Assembly (NCBI RefSeq): GCF_000237925.1
Contig: NC_031495.1
Location: forward strand, 29,084,679-29,148,678
DNA length: 64,000 nucleotides
Reading direction: 5' to 3'
From: Schistosoma mansoni
Lineage: Eukaryota; Platyhelminthes; Trematoda; Strigeidida; Schistosomatidae
This document shows positions 12,438 to 22,802 of the stretch, in pieces. The translations under genes were made by a program, and so were the position numbers. The notes beneath the pieces were generated by a model. That model saw nothing but the letters and a program-made list of their open reading frames with translations. It made no database searches and was not told the origin of the DNA. Position 1 is the stretch's first letter, and every line of letters begins with the position of its first letter.

Positions 12438-13172
12438 TTACTTACTTACGCTTGTTACCCCTCGTCGAGGAGCATAGGCCGCTCACCAGCATTCTCCATC
12501 CAACTCTGTCCTGAGCCTTCCTTTCCAGTTCTTTCCAGTTAACATTCATCCTTTTCATATCTGCTTCTATTTCCCGGCGTAGTGTGTTCTTTGGCCTTCC
12601 TCTTTTTCGCTTCCCTTCCGGATTCCAAGTTAGGGATTGAGTCGTGATGCACATTGGTGATTTCCTTAATGTATGTCCGATCCACTTCCAACGTCTTTTC
12701 CTAATTTCCTCTCCAGCTGGAAGCTGGTTTGTCCTCTCCCATAAAACGCTGTTGCTGATAGTATCCGGCCAATCGATGTTGAGTATTTTGCGTAGACAAC
12801 TATTTATAAATACTTGTACCTTCCTGACGATGGATGTAGTAGTTCTCCACGTTTCAGCTCCATACAGTAGGACTGTGTTGACGTTCGTGTTAAAGATTCT
12901 GACCTTGAAATTAGTTGAGAGTTGTTTTGAGTTCCATATGTTCTTCAATTGTAGAAATGCTGCCCTTGCTTTGCCAATCCTCGCCTTTACATCTGCATCC
13001 GATCATCCTTGATTATCAACGATGCTCCCCAGGTACTTGAATGTTTCCACCTCTTCTAGAGTTTCGCCATCAAGTGTGATTGGGTTGGTGTTCTCCGTGT
13101 TGCATTTGAGAATCTTGCTTTTTCCTTTGTGAATGTGGAGGCCTATCGATGCAGAGGCTGCTGCTACATTTG
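12438..13172 (-). mobile_element. RTE family 2 (SR2-like), copy E2
   Basis: A 735 bp 5'-truncated copy with a perfect 11 bp target-site duplication, CTTTTAGAAAC, at 12427-12437 and 13173-13183. The minus-strand ORF at 12442-12948 (168 codons) encodes the C-terminal domain: [46 protein letters not shown] and [12 protein letters not shown]. Upstream sequence to 13172 continues the RT end (NPITLDGE..ETF.YLGSIVD) with a stop. It ends in a CGTAAGTAAGTAAG tail. The empty-site counterpart is visible in the second copy of repeat X near 49.7 kb. Confidence 0.9.
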
Positions 13173-13183
13173 CTTTTAGAAAC

Positions 13184-13330
13184 GCTCAACATCATTTTGA
13201 TGGTGGTTGCGATACGAAGAGTCAGGATAGACAGTGATATGACTTCCGCGTAAGATCTTATCGATCAAACAGTCACATCATGACAAATCTGTACTTTTAG
13301 GATTAAGTCTATTATTATAGTAGTATCCAT
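13184..13330 (+). repeat. Dispersed repeat X, right half
   Basis: Matches 49728-49855 at roughly 80 percent by eye, from GCGATACGAAGAGTCAGGAT to the TTAGGATTAAGTCTATTATT region. It is the continuation of the repeat interrupted by copy E2. Confidence 0.65.
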
Positions 13331-14439
13331 ACGGACATAAACCATAATTCTACAGATTCTGTATGATATTCGTATGTTTTACAGTACCGTGTATCTTTTC
13401 ATTCATATAATGCTTACTGAGTTACCATCAGGTGTGTGTAAAACCAGTAGATAAATGAATGTATTTTGTTGACAAGGAAGTTTTGAGAAAACTTGTTTTG
13501 AGGAAGTGCTTTTGATAAGTGAATGAATTCACAATGCGCCAGTTTTTCGCATTTTACTTTTTGTCATGAGAATTACAGTAATTCCCGTTCTCCAAACATA
13601 GGAAGTAAGATCATTGACACATCAGTGGGTACACGAACAAAACAGCGGTGACACGTCCATAACAGGTCTTTTAAACGACATCCAGTAACTGATGGCCAGC
13701 TGATAATTACTGATGACTTACTGCCAAGGTCGCAGTTAACTGTCATCCTTTATTACCCTTTATTTAAGAGGTGCTTCAAAAAGTATAAAGCACTAGCTTG
13801 ATAAAACATACAGCCAGCTTCTTATGGAGAAGGCATTCCCGAAAGTTTATCGAAGCTACTCATTATTATCACTGGCTTTACTGAATATTACGTTTTTGTC
13901 ATAGTATAGAGTGGTCACTACAAAATATTTCCAAAAGTTTTCTTTGGAGAATAAAGAAAGCAAGTGAAAGAAACTGATAACTGCATACGAATATTCAAAA
14001 GTTAAGTAGATAAACTACCCATAATTAAGTGAAATGTCTTTCGAAGATTTGAACTTTTAAAACTTTTCAGTTAGAAACATGTTAAAGATTAGAGTTTATT
14101 GACTGAGTTAACTCTAACAACCTATTTGTCGTGCAGTATATTCTCTAGATAAGGTGTTTTAGGGCTTTTATACTTTTGCATGCATGTATGGATTCTAATG
14201 TATTGGCATAGATTCACAGCATACTCTAATAACTGCCTTCAGTACTCTCAGAAATACAGCAAAGTGCCCTTTCAAAAGCTCGGTGAAGAATAATGGGATA
14301 CAGTACAGAATAATAGATAATATGCAAGAATTTACAAAGTGTCAGAGTACATGTCGAATAACTCTAAAACCGTGCGGCCTATTTATCTAGTAAGTCAGAC
14401 GGAAAAATTCCTTCGATAACAAAAAATTGTGAGAAGACC
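13331..14439. other. Intergenic, nothing recognised
   Basis: AT-rich, no supported gene, RNA or repeat. Confidence 0.4.
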
Positions 14440-15250
14440 AAGAGCGATCAGAGGAAAAGATTACACCAAGATCATTGACCTCCGACTCTGCATTTATAAG
14501 CATCGTGACATTTCAACAGGAAGTTAAGTGTAGTTCACGTCTCAAGTTTAACTTGGCAGTTTGGCATTTAGACAGGTTCATTGTGACACCATTAATAAGA
14601 GACCACCATTCAATACAAGATAAGAACTCATTCATTTCGAGGGGATGTAAAGGGGTAGAAATCGACTTGCATATTGTGAAATCGTCTGCAAGTTTAACAA
14701 AAATGTTTCCTGTCGATGTCAGACCATGCAGAAAAGAAGATAAAAGAACAGCTCCTTACGGCACACCATGAGACAATAGATGTTGAATACCTTCCCTGAA
14801 ACACATTGTACTGTTCTCTTTCAGAGAGGTAGAAGCACAATCAGTTGGTTATACAGATGTCACTGTTGATGCTGACTAACTTGTTAATTAAAAATTGTCT
14901 TGGGACGGAGTCGATGGCAAAGATGAAGTTCTCTGAGCTGAACACTATGTGATGGTGCAGAACAGCAGCAGCACCTAAGGTGCTTCTTTGGAATTTGTAA
15001 GCGGGCTGATACGGATCGCTCTGCACTTTCAGTGCAGAATGATTTGGGAATAGCAGAAATTTTTCTAGTGTTTTGAGGAAAGGTGCAGTTATTACAATGG
15101 TTCTTGATTTCATATTCTTGTTGCCAGATACTTTCTTAGGTATTCAGACTATCTTTCTCCATGTTTTCGCTAGAGTATTGGTTGAAGGTCCTCGTGGATT
15201 AATAACCAAGAAATTCAGCTCATTTTTTCACAAAAAGTTTTGTGATTTCA
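14440..15250 (-). mobile_element. Degenerate non-LTR RT fragment
   Basis: Read on the minus strand, 15113-14841 gives KSRTIVITAPFLKTLEK, then DPYQPAYKFQRST, then FIFAIDSVPRQFLI, which is the order of RT motifs 0 to A in CR1- or Rex-like elements. After a stop, 14765-14470 gives GVP.GAVL and LADDFTICKS followed by NLSKCQ, which is motifs B to D with the catalytic box reading LADD. The motif set and wording differ from both RTE families, so this is a third lineage. It has many stops, no recognisable ends and no target-site duplication. Confidence 0.7.
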
Positions 15251-15650
15251 TTAGATTCTAAACATTAGGAAAACTTTAGTGACTGGAGACATTTTTGAAA
15301 AGCGGTTTCAGAACACAACTATTCTTAAAACTTGTGTATATAGGAAGCATAACTTCAGATGACTGCAGTACAAAATACTTTGGGATTACTCAAGCTTTTA
15401 TCCAAGGCTTCTGAAGTGAAAGAACGATGAAAAATCTTTATAGCGCATTATCAAAGCCTCATGCCTAGGTCTAGGTTGGATTTTCAGTTAAAATACCCAA
15501 TACAGAAACACACCCGACATCTTTACTTTGGATGTGAAGGACTCTAAAGATAGGAAATCACGATGAACATTCACTGATAGGGACAGTATTTTGAACATTG
15601 GAAAACAGTGTATGCTAAATTGGAATATCAGTACCTCAACGCTATCAAGT
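15251..15650. other. Intergenic, nothing recognised
   Basis: Short AT-rich stretch before copy B. The CCTAGGTCTAGG at about 15463 also occurs downstream of the tRNA-like repeat at 27.3 kb, so it may be a repeat remnant. Confidence 0.35.
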
Positions 15651-15684
15651 AGAGTATCGATTATCGACATTAGTTGCTACCTTG

Positions 15685-18600
15685 ATGTGGTGGTCGTTAA
15701 GACAATCACTAATCCAACTTCGTTTTCAGGTCCTTCAAGAAATATCCTTCCACGTTGTGGGCGGTCGAGAAGTGGTATCAACCCTCATACTCGTGACAGC
15801 ACACGAGACCACGTTGGTCACAATCAAATCCTTCCTACACCTCCTGATAACTCTCTTATCTCCATGACTAACCCTTCTCACGTCTCTTTATCGCCCCGCA
15901 CCTCTAGAGAAAACGATTGGAACGTTATTCCTGGCCTCCTGAAACCACTCACTAAACTACATGTAGGAGCTTTTAACGTCCAAACATTGTGCCACATAGG
16001 ACAACAGGCTTCCTTAGCTAGGACTTTAAAATCTCGCACCATCGATGTATGCTGCGTCTCCGAAACGCGCATACAGGATCCCAGTAGCGTCATTCATTTG
16101 ACCTCACTATGTCAAAATAAAGAACTATCATGATTCACGTTTCGTGTACCTGGAAGCCCTGATGCTACTCTCCGTGGCCTCACTAGCGTAGGTGTAGCAT
16201 TGAGTCCTAGGGCAGAACAAGCTCTTTTAGACTGGATCTCGGTAGACAATCGTTTGTTTACTGTCCGACTAAGCGGAACAGTAGAGACTCAGAAAGATAG
16301 GGACACTCGTCGTTGCCTCTCCGTCGTCTCTGCCCACTCTCCCACTGACTGCAGCTCGGATGATGTAAAAGATGAGTTCTACAGAAAGCTTTCCGACCTT
16401 CTCCGAAAACCTAGGCGCTCTGATGTGCTAATAGTGGTTGGTGACTTCAATGCTCAAGTAGGTAAACTAAGTGAAAGACACCTGGGTGGATCTTATGGTG
16501 TCGTGGCGAAAAGAACAGATAATGGAGACCGTCTGCAGCAGCTATGCTCAGATAACTGCCTGTTTCTTGCAAGTGCCAACTTTAAGCACAAGGAAAAGCA
16601 TCTTTTGACCTGGCGACCGCCGAATTCGTCCCAACGTTGGACCCAATTAGATCACATCGCTATCAGCCATCGATGGAGCGGCTCGATAGAAGACTGTCGC
16701 TCATTCTGGGGCACATGTTTAGATTCAGACCATGCTCTGGTGCGAGCTCGTATCTGTCTGCGTCTTACTGTACGTAGGAAAGACACTGCAGGGAAACCTC
16801 TTAGGGTTCCACCTAATGATAGGCAAGCTAAGAATGTATTTCAGGAACGACTAGAAAAACAGTTAGGCAGCTATGTAAGTTGTGCTCACCCTGAGGCAGC
16901 GTGGAATGACATCCGAAAAGCTGTGGAAACAGCAATGATATCTGAGTTTGTGTATTCTCAATTATTTGACGAGCACTCGGTAGATCGCTAAGTGCTGTCA
17001 AGTAAATCATTCCAATAGTTGTGTTAAGTATTATTTTCGCGTCCATGGATTTGCCAGAAAACTCATCACGAACTTCTTCGAGGAATTCGATACCCTGCTG
17101 CGGATCTGTAATTACATAGTGTTCACTAATCGGAACTCATAATTCAGCTAAAGAGAGTGGGTTGATTTTATAAAATCACCGGGAAAATTGGTACTGAGCA
17201 AAATTAAATTTGTTTTTGACCGGAACTCAGGATTTTTCAGCAGACATTCAAGTTTTAGCGTTAGTTGATGCCACAATTTCTTGGTATAAAAATCCGAAAT
17301 TCCAGTCCAATCATCTTGAAATGGACCAGCTTCACTGATTCTGTCATTCAAATAATCTTGAGCAGTAGCTGACGCAACCGACCACTCAAACTTCATTTTA
17401 CTAGTGCACAAGTACCGACAGGTTGTCTGCCAGTACGTTAAACCATAAGGTTCAGGAGAAACACTGGATCTCCGCAGCATCTACCGCACTGATGGATGCT
17501 CGAAAACTCACCCCACTTGGCTCTGAACATAATGAAGAGCGGAGTCAGCTTAAGCGAAGGCTAATAAGAAGCCTACGCAGTGTCGCGAACAGTGGTGTGT
17601 AGCGAAAGCAAGAGAAATGGAAAAAACAGCGGCATTAGGTGGCAGCAGACAACTGTTCAGACTTGTTAAGAAAACTGGTATGAGGAGCCCAACTGATAGC
17701 GGAATTGTCCCGGATAAAGATGGACAAATTATTCATTCTCAATCCAGGAGATTGGATCGATGTGCAGAACACTTCAGGAATCAATTCAACTAGCCTTCAG
17801 CCAAACTTCGGTTTTCAACGATCCGCAGCCAACCTGAATGGCAAGTTATTGTAAGTTCTCCCACTTTTTACGAGGTTGAAAAAGCTATAGGAAATCTAAA
17901 GCGAGGGAGAGCCGCAGGCCCTGACAGATTTACCCCTGAGATTTTTAAGGATGGTGGTCCAGTACTAGCAGCGAGATTGACTGAGGTCTTAGGTAGAATC
18001 TGGGAACTGGACGTAATTCCATCTGACTGGTCCCAATCACCGATTGTGCCAGTCTATAAGAAAGGACAAAAGTCCTCCTGTGACAATCACAGAGGGATCA
18101 GTTTGACTAATATAGTGTCTAAAATATTAGCTTCAATAATACTAGGTCGCCTAACCAAAGCTCGTGAAGAGCAGACTAGAGAAAACCAGGCTGGTTTTCG
18201 ACTTGGACGTGGTTGCATAGACCAGATATTCACTCTACGTCAGGTCCTAGAACATAGACACAAATTCAGACGTCCCACAATCGTAGTATTTCTTAACCTT
18301 AAGGCGGCATTTCACTCCGTTGATCATGAGGTTCTATGGCAGTGTTTGTCACTGAAAGGAGTACCAAAGAAGTACATTAACCTCATAAAGGCTCTCTACT
18401 CGAACACAACTGGTCGAGTTATAGCCTATGGCGAACTGTCATCAGAAGTGGTTACCTCAAGTGGTGTTCGTCAGGGCTGTCCACTCTCCCCATTCTTGTT
18501 TAACTTTGTCGTTGACATACTTTTAGAGATAGCACTTTCATCAGCTAAACCTCCAGGAGTTGAACTTTTACCAGGAGGCTCACTTGTTGACTTAGAATAC

Positions 18601-19435
18601 GCCGACGACATAGTTTTACTCGGTGAAGACGCTGACAAAATGCAGAGTCTTCTGACCACTATAAGCAACTATGCAGGCATGTTCGGGATGCGATTCTCTC
18701 CCTCGAAGTGCAAAATGTTACTTCAGGATTGGGTTGCATCGACACCTGAACTAATGATAGGGAGTGAAGTAGTTGAGCGTGTCGACCGCTTCACTCATCT
18801 TGCGAGTCTCATCAGCCCTTGTGGTCTGGTGTGTGACGAAATCTCAGCACGGATACAGAAGGCTCGTCTAGCTTTCGCCAACTTGCGTCATTTATGACGT
18901 AGGCGAGATATCCGTCTAGCAACAAAAGGACGGGTTTACTGTGCAGCAGTTCGTTTTGTCCTACTTTATGGCAGTGAAACATGGCCGATAAGAGTAGAGG
19001 ATATTCGTAGGCTACTAGTGTTCGATCATAGATGTCTTCGAAGCATTGCTCGTATATCCTGGGACCATCGAGTAAGTAATGCAGTTGTTAGGAAACGGGT
19101 ACTAGGTAATGATAACAAATCCATTGATGAAGTAGTGAAACTTCATCAGTTGAGATGGCTGGGACATGTGTTACGTATGCCCAACCACCGACTGCCCCGA
19201 CGTGCAATGTTTCATGGTGTAGGATTAGGTTGGAAGAATGCTAGGGGCGGCCAGACCAAAACGTGGCAAAAATCCATGAAGTCACTAACAATTGGACTGG
19301 GTCATGTTGGTAGGTGTAGACTACCTGGTTGGGATTCGCGAGATGATAGCAACCGATGGTTAGAGACCTTGAATGATATGGCTCAAAATCGTTTGCAATG
19401 GCGAAGGTGCATCCACTCTTTGTGTTCTACCAAAT
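15685..19435 (+). pseudogene. Endonuclease-RT ORF of copy B, broken
   Basis: Endonuclease pieces are read at 15591-16133 (LHVGAFNVQTL, SETRIQDPSS) and 16200-16991 (VVGDFNAQVG, WTQLDHIAISHRW, SDHALV). RT is read at about 17872-18897 (QAGFRLGRGC, VRQGCPLSPFLF, YADD), and the C-terminal domain at 19018-19435 (WLGHVLRMPNHRLPRRAMF). Breaks include the TGA at 16131, the foreign insert, a 1-nt loss near 17580, stops near 17790, and the Trp-to-TGA at 18895-18897 shared with copy A. Motif A has Asn at codon 18295-18297 and His six residues later, as in A and C. Confidence 0.88.
16943..17435 (-). pseudogene. PSMD13: PSMD13 (Rpn9) cDNA-like fragment inside copy B
   Basis: On the minus strand this starts with about 39 nt of untranslated sequence, then ATG at 17396-17394 and MKFEWSVASATAQDYLND. 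FYTKKLWHQLTLKLECLL follows, the signature of 26S proteasome lid subunit PSMD13/Rpn9 (YTKKLWHQLTL in vertebrates). After a frame break at about 17150 and a TGA, it goes on in the next frame as ITDPQQGIEFLEEVRDEF and then SMDAKIILNTTIGMIYLT, SDLPSARQIIEN, also in Rpn9 order. It covers roughly the first 150 codons with no intron, so it looks like a processed copy. It sits antisense to the retrotransposon, replaces about 10 nt of it, and has no poly(A). It is non-functional. Confidence 0.85.
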
Positions 19436-19774
19436 TCTTACCTTTTGAATTTTTCATGTCCCTATCCTTCCTCTCTTTCCAAATTTATTTCGCTGGATTA
19501 TACTCCTTCAATAACATCTTCAAACCCTAATCTTCCACATGATGCTTATAGTCTTACTACTTCTACCAATATAGGATTTGAATCGACAACTTCATCTCGG
19601 TGCTAATTTGGTATGGCAACTCGAACTGATGTACGTACGTACGAAGTTCTACGTTGTGACTGACTGGGTGACTGAGAGTATCGATTAGGATGGACGGACA
19701 AGTTAAAATAAGCGATTTCTTCAGTTTCATCACAAACATTTGTGAGTAATCTGTCACCTCAAGAAATTTGGTTA

Positions 19775-20050
19775 TATAACAAGCTACATGGATGGAGGAG
19801 AACTAGTTGTCGCTCCATACTTTGACTTTACTAAAGCGTTCGACAAAGTACAACAGTCGTCTTTACTATTTAAACAGACACTCAACTTGATAAGTAAATG
19901 CACGACTTAGTCTCATCTTTCTGCAGGAACTGACCTCGGGCAGTAAATGTAGGGCAACGTTCCTCTTTCCCTCAAAAAATTACTAGTGTCCCCATGGGCA
20001 GTCCTACTGCATGCGCCCCCTAGACGGACAGAAAATCGAGAAATATAGTT
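19775..20050 (+). mobile_element. Degenerate CR1/jockey-like RT fragment
   Basis: The frame at 19806-19870 reads VVAPYFDFTKAFDKVQQS, a classic RT motif A (DFTKAFDKV), with both Asp residues present. Downstream, with frameshifts, come GQRSS and an ITS.P.GSPT stretch like the TSGVPQGSVLGP motif B. It is short and broken, of a lineage distinct from the RTE copies. Confidence 0.6.
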
Positions 20051-20394
20051 ATCTTAATAGACTCCTCACTCCTGGCCTTTATTATAAAGAATAATGTAAA
20101 GCATAGAAATTGGACCCCTTATAGTCTATACAAAATAAACCAAACATTGACTTATTTTCAAAATTCTAGGTAATGAAACTACAGTACACTGTAGTACTTC
20201 AAAGTCTTCCGGAAATAGTAATTATGATTTTGTACTGAGGAAAATCAAAGTCAACATTTTTGTAACACGCTACACGATCCCCTAGAATAGACTACTATTA
20301 AACACCCAGGCAAATCAAACTCCTACTCAATTCAAATCTATTTACTAGGCATGTCTTTTTAGTTATCTGTTGATCTCTACAACATACCCCCCAA

Positions 20395-20985
20395 CTATTG
20401 ATGGCCTTGCACGTATTGGGTTTTAGAAATACCTTGCACCACGACTGCATAAAAACTAATGCAACTAGACGCTACACAACTCCGCCTGTAGGCCTTATAG
20501 GGTTATTGTTAGTTACTATCTCGGGTAAAGGAGGGAGGTTGGACATGGAGTCAGAAACTCTATCCCGTAGGAATCAACCTTTCTAAAAAGACGCTAACCA
20601 GAATACACGAACTAAACTACTTAAACACTGCCCTCCGAGTTGAAGGATCTTTCAGAGCAAATGTCGAGATTTGTCGCAAATCACGAGGTCAATGACCCTT
20701 CCAACAACCAGAGCAACAAGTAATATAGGTTCATGAAATGTTCGGACACTGTGAGAGATCAGGAGGATCAGTCAAATATCTATGGAAAAGGGCAGATGCG
20801 AATAAGTGTTACCCATTGGACTGAAGCTGGACAGAAAAGAACAGATCATGGAGGAATGCTACTGTACTCCGGTCACAAAGAAGAAAATGCTCTACACACT
20901 CAGAGAGTTTCTCTGATGCTATTTAAAGAAAGATGTAACGCATTTATAGGATGTGAATCTCATGAACCCAGGATATCCTAACTTC
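20395..20985 (+). mobile_element. RTE family 2 (SR2-like), 5' endonuclease fragment
   Basis: The frame at 20733-20981 reads RISVTHWTEAGQKRTD, MLLYSGHKEENALHTQ and VSLMLFKERCNAFIGCESH, which fits the endonuclease start of SR2-type elements (TRWT.AGQ, LLLYSGHEEENAPHTQGVALML). The GC-richer lead-in (CGCCTGTAGGCCTTATAGGG at about 20485, GGTAAAGGAGGGAGG at about 20524) looks like the element's 5' region. It ends abruptly at about 20985 without RT, so it is a 3'-truncated or rearranged piece. Confidence 0.65.
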
Positions 20986-21415
20986 TTGATCAATAGTGTT
21001 TTATGTTCCTTCTTGTTATACCGTGATTTGTAAAGGTGATCTTAATCATCATACCCATATTTTTATCTGTGCCTGGAATACCTGTGTATCCGTTGCCCAG
21101 TCTCTCACTGACTCTGTGGTTCTTACGCTTTCCGCCTCACATAAAAATTAACGGGTTATGTATTCACTGATTCTGCCTAACTACCAACGTCTTCAGTCAA
21201 TACTCTTTCATCATTTCCTTGCCCTGTGAATTCATATTTGAAGTATACGCACCGGCAGAGCAACTAATATCCGAATTTCGGTTTCATGGGGCAATAACGT
21301 GGTTAGTGGGCGGAATGTGCAAAAGTAATAAAAGGGTTTTTTTAGTGGCATGCGTCATCTTCATTTTATTGGAGTATACAATGGGTACTAAAATGGAACT
21401 ATTTTGCTTACTGTT
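20986..21415. other. Unassigned, TE-rich interval
   Basis: No supported gene. It is bounded by retrotransposon fragments on both sides. Confidence 0.35.
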
Positions 21416-21419
21416 TAAG

Positions 21420-21800
21420 ATATTTTTGGCTTCCGAAGCGTAATAGTTGTCTTTTTATGACTTTTTCCAGTGCTTTAACTTCAACACTAGTGAGGCTGAT
21501 CAGTCCATAGTTTGATGGGCGTTGTATTGATAACATTTGATGGACTGGAGTCATAGTTGTTTTCTTTCAGTACACGGGCATCTCTCCCTAGCTAAGTGAA
21601 ATTTTCAACATGTTGGTGAGTGGGGAGAGATTGTGAGCTTCAGGTTGCTTTGGGTGGATGGAATAAAGCCATCGACTTTCCTATGTTGAAGAAGTATAGT
21701 GCCTCGAGCTCGATGTCCACATTGTCTCACTTGTAAATTATTCAATATGAAGTTCTGAGAGTCAAGCATGCAAAAAAGCTCCTCAAATAACATATAAAAA
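21420..21800 (-). mobile_element. Degenerate non-LTR RT fragment, start of RT
   Basis: On the minus strand, 21520-21425 reads PSNYGLISLTSVEVKALEKVIKRQLLRFGS, corresponding to the NYRPISLTSV..K.LE..I start of CR1-type reverse transcriptases. Upstream on the same strand (21793-21605) lies KVDGFIPSTQSNLKLTISPHSP, probably the linker. The rest of the RT is absent. It could belong to the same lineage as the 19.8 kb piece, in the opposite direction. Confidence 0.55.
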
Positions 21801-22068
21801 ACTTTATTCAGAAGTAATCAGGTTTTTAGTTCCTAGATAACATCAACAGGAATAAATAAATAAGTCCTAACCAATCTTTGAAGATGATAGAAATGTGAAA
21901 TGGGATGTATCGCAAAGTAATAACAAGGCTCTATATAAATATCGAATACCAGCAGTAGTATGTTATTCATACAACAGCCGTTTAAAACTAATAATATCCA
22001 TTCATCTCGCGTATCTAATATTTGTTGTGGTATTTGTTCTCGCGGCTTTATTAGACTGTGTGCTACAG

Positions 22069-22080
22069 TAAAGGAAAGTG
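22069..22080 (+). promoter_or_regulatory. Splice acceptor just upstream of COPS8 start
   Basis: The sequence TTAGACTGTGTGCTACAG ends in an AG at 22067-22068, only 12 nt before the ATG. In schistosomes such a site can accept a spliced leader or a short 5' UTR exon. Function inferred only. Confidence 0.4.
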
Positions 22081-22716
22081 ATGTCAGATGACTCAGCGTT
22101 GGAGGAGCAGCTTGCCGAAATGGTAGCCTTCGAATTAGATCTGGATACCGTAAATTTCGATTCTAAGTTTTGTCCCACATCATTGGGAAGTCCTTCACCA
22201 GTCGACTTTTATTTACAATATTTGGGGTTATATTTGATGAAATCTGATTTGATCAATGCAAGGTTCCTATGTAAAAGAATGCCGCTCAAAATCAAGGAGA
22301 ATGCGTCAATCAAGTGCTTGTGGGAGCTAGGTCGGTTCCTTGTGCGAAATGATATGAAATCTTTTTTCGCTCGCTCTTCACAAGTTCTTGCAGATGCAAA
22401 ACAGCCTGATATTCTCGTTCGAATGGTCAAACAAATTCGTGATAGACAGCTCAGCTCAGTTACAGACCTTTTTTTTCGTGCATACTCACACATATGTGTT
22501 GACTTCTTATGTGATTACTTAAGTATTTCCTCTCAAGATGTGTGCGAACTCTTCCTAGAAAAAGGCTGGAAAGTCTGTCCAGACACCCGTTTTATATCCC
22601 ACTCCGGTGAACTTGCGTCAGACAATGATAAAGCATTATGTTCTGAGAATGACACAACGAATAATGATCTTATGAGCAGGTTATCTGAATTGATGTGTTT
22701 TATGGAAAATCATTAA
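22081..22716 (+). CDS. COPS8: COP9 signalosome subunit 8
   Basis: An intact, intron-less 211-codon ORF, matching the about 209 residues of vertebrate CSN8. CSN8 is the smallest PCI-domain subunit of the COP9 signalosome, which removes NEDD8 from cullin-RING ubiquitin ligases. The best landmarks are FYLQYLGLYLMKSDLINARF followed by LCKRMPLKIK (vertebrate [29 protein letters not shown]). Others are a central W.LGRFLVRND helix, the FLEKGWKVCPDTR stretch (vertebrate ILEQGW) and a C-terminal LMSRLSELMCFMEN helix (QLARLTDYVAFLEN). The start is the ATG at 22081; the GTG 3 nt upstream is not needed. A second gene follows within 90 nt on the same strand. Confidence 0.85.
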   Translation: MSDDSALEEQLAEMVAFELDLDTVNFDSKFCPTSLGSPSPVDFYLQYLGLYLMKSDLINARFLCKRMPLKIKENASIKCLWELGRFLVRNDMKSFFARSSQVLADAKQPDILVRMVKQIRDRQLSSVTDLFFRAYSHICVDFLCDYLSISSQDVCELFLEKGWKVCPDTRFISHSGELASDNDKALCSENDTTNNDLMSRLSELMCFMENH

Positions 22717-22802
22717 TAATACAATCTTAAAATATAAACAGACTTCTTGATTTGTTTCTGTTTCCTAATTTCAGTAGCTTTTTCAATTTAAGGTTTTTGA
22801 CT
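22717..22802 (+). promoter_or_regulatory. Short intercistronic region with strong splice acceptor
   Basis: After the COPS8 stop there is a pyrimidine-rich tract (22743-22772) with a CTAAT branch-like site and TTTCAG (AG at 22773-22774), then 28 nt to the next ATG. No canonical AATAAA is present. This is the layout expected for a spliced-leader acceptor between two genes of a polycistronic transcript. Cis-splicing from an upstream exon is the alternative. Confidence 0.55.

Larger units (their letters stand above)
15664..19674 (+). mobile_element. RTE family 1, copy B, mosaic
   Basis: A 4.0 kb copy flanked by a perfect 13 bp target-site duplication, AGAGTATCGATTA, at 15651-15663 and 19675-19687. 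It has four parts. First, a 5' tip (GTTGCT..ACCTTGATGTGGTGGTCG) matching the ribozyme end of copy C, joined directly to codon-40 sequence, so about 407 bp present in C are missing. Second, the endonuclease region to 16942. Third, an antisense PSMD13 segment at 16943-17435. Fourth, the linker and RT to the tail. From about 17868 on it is nearly identical to copy A, while 17440-17867 differs by several percent and has a frameshift. It is inactive because of many breaks. Confidence 0.9.
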
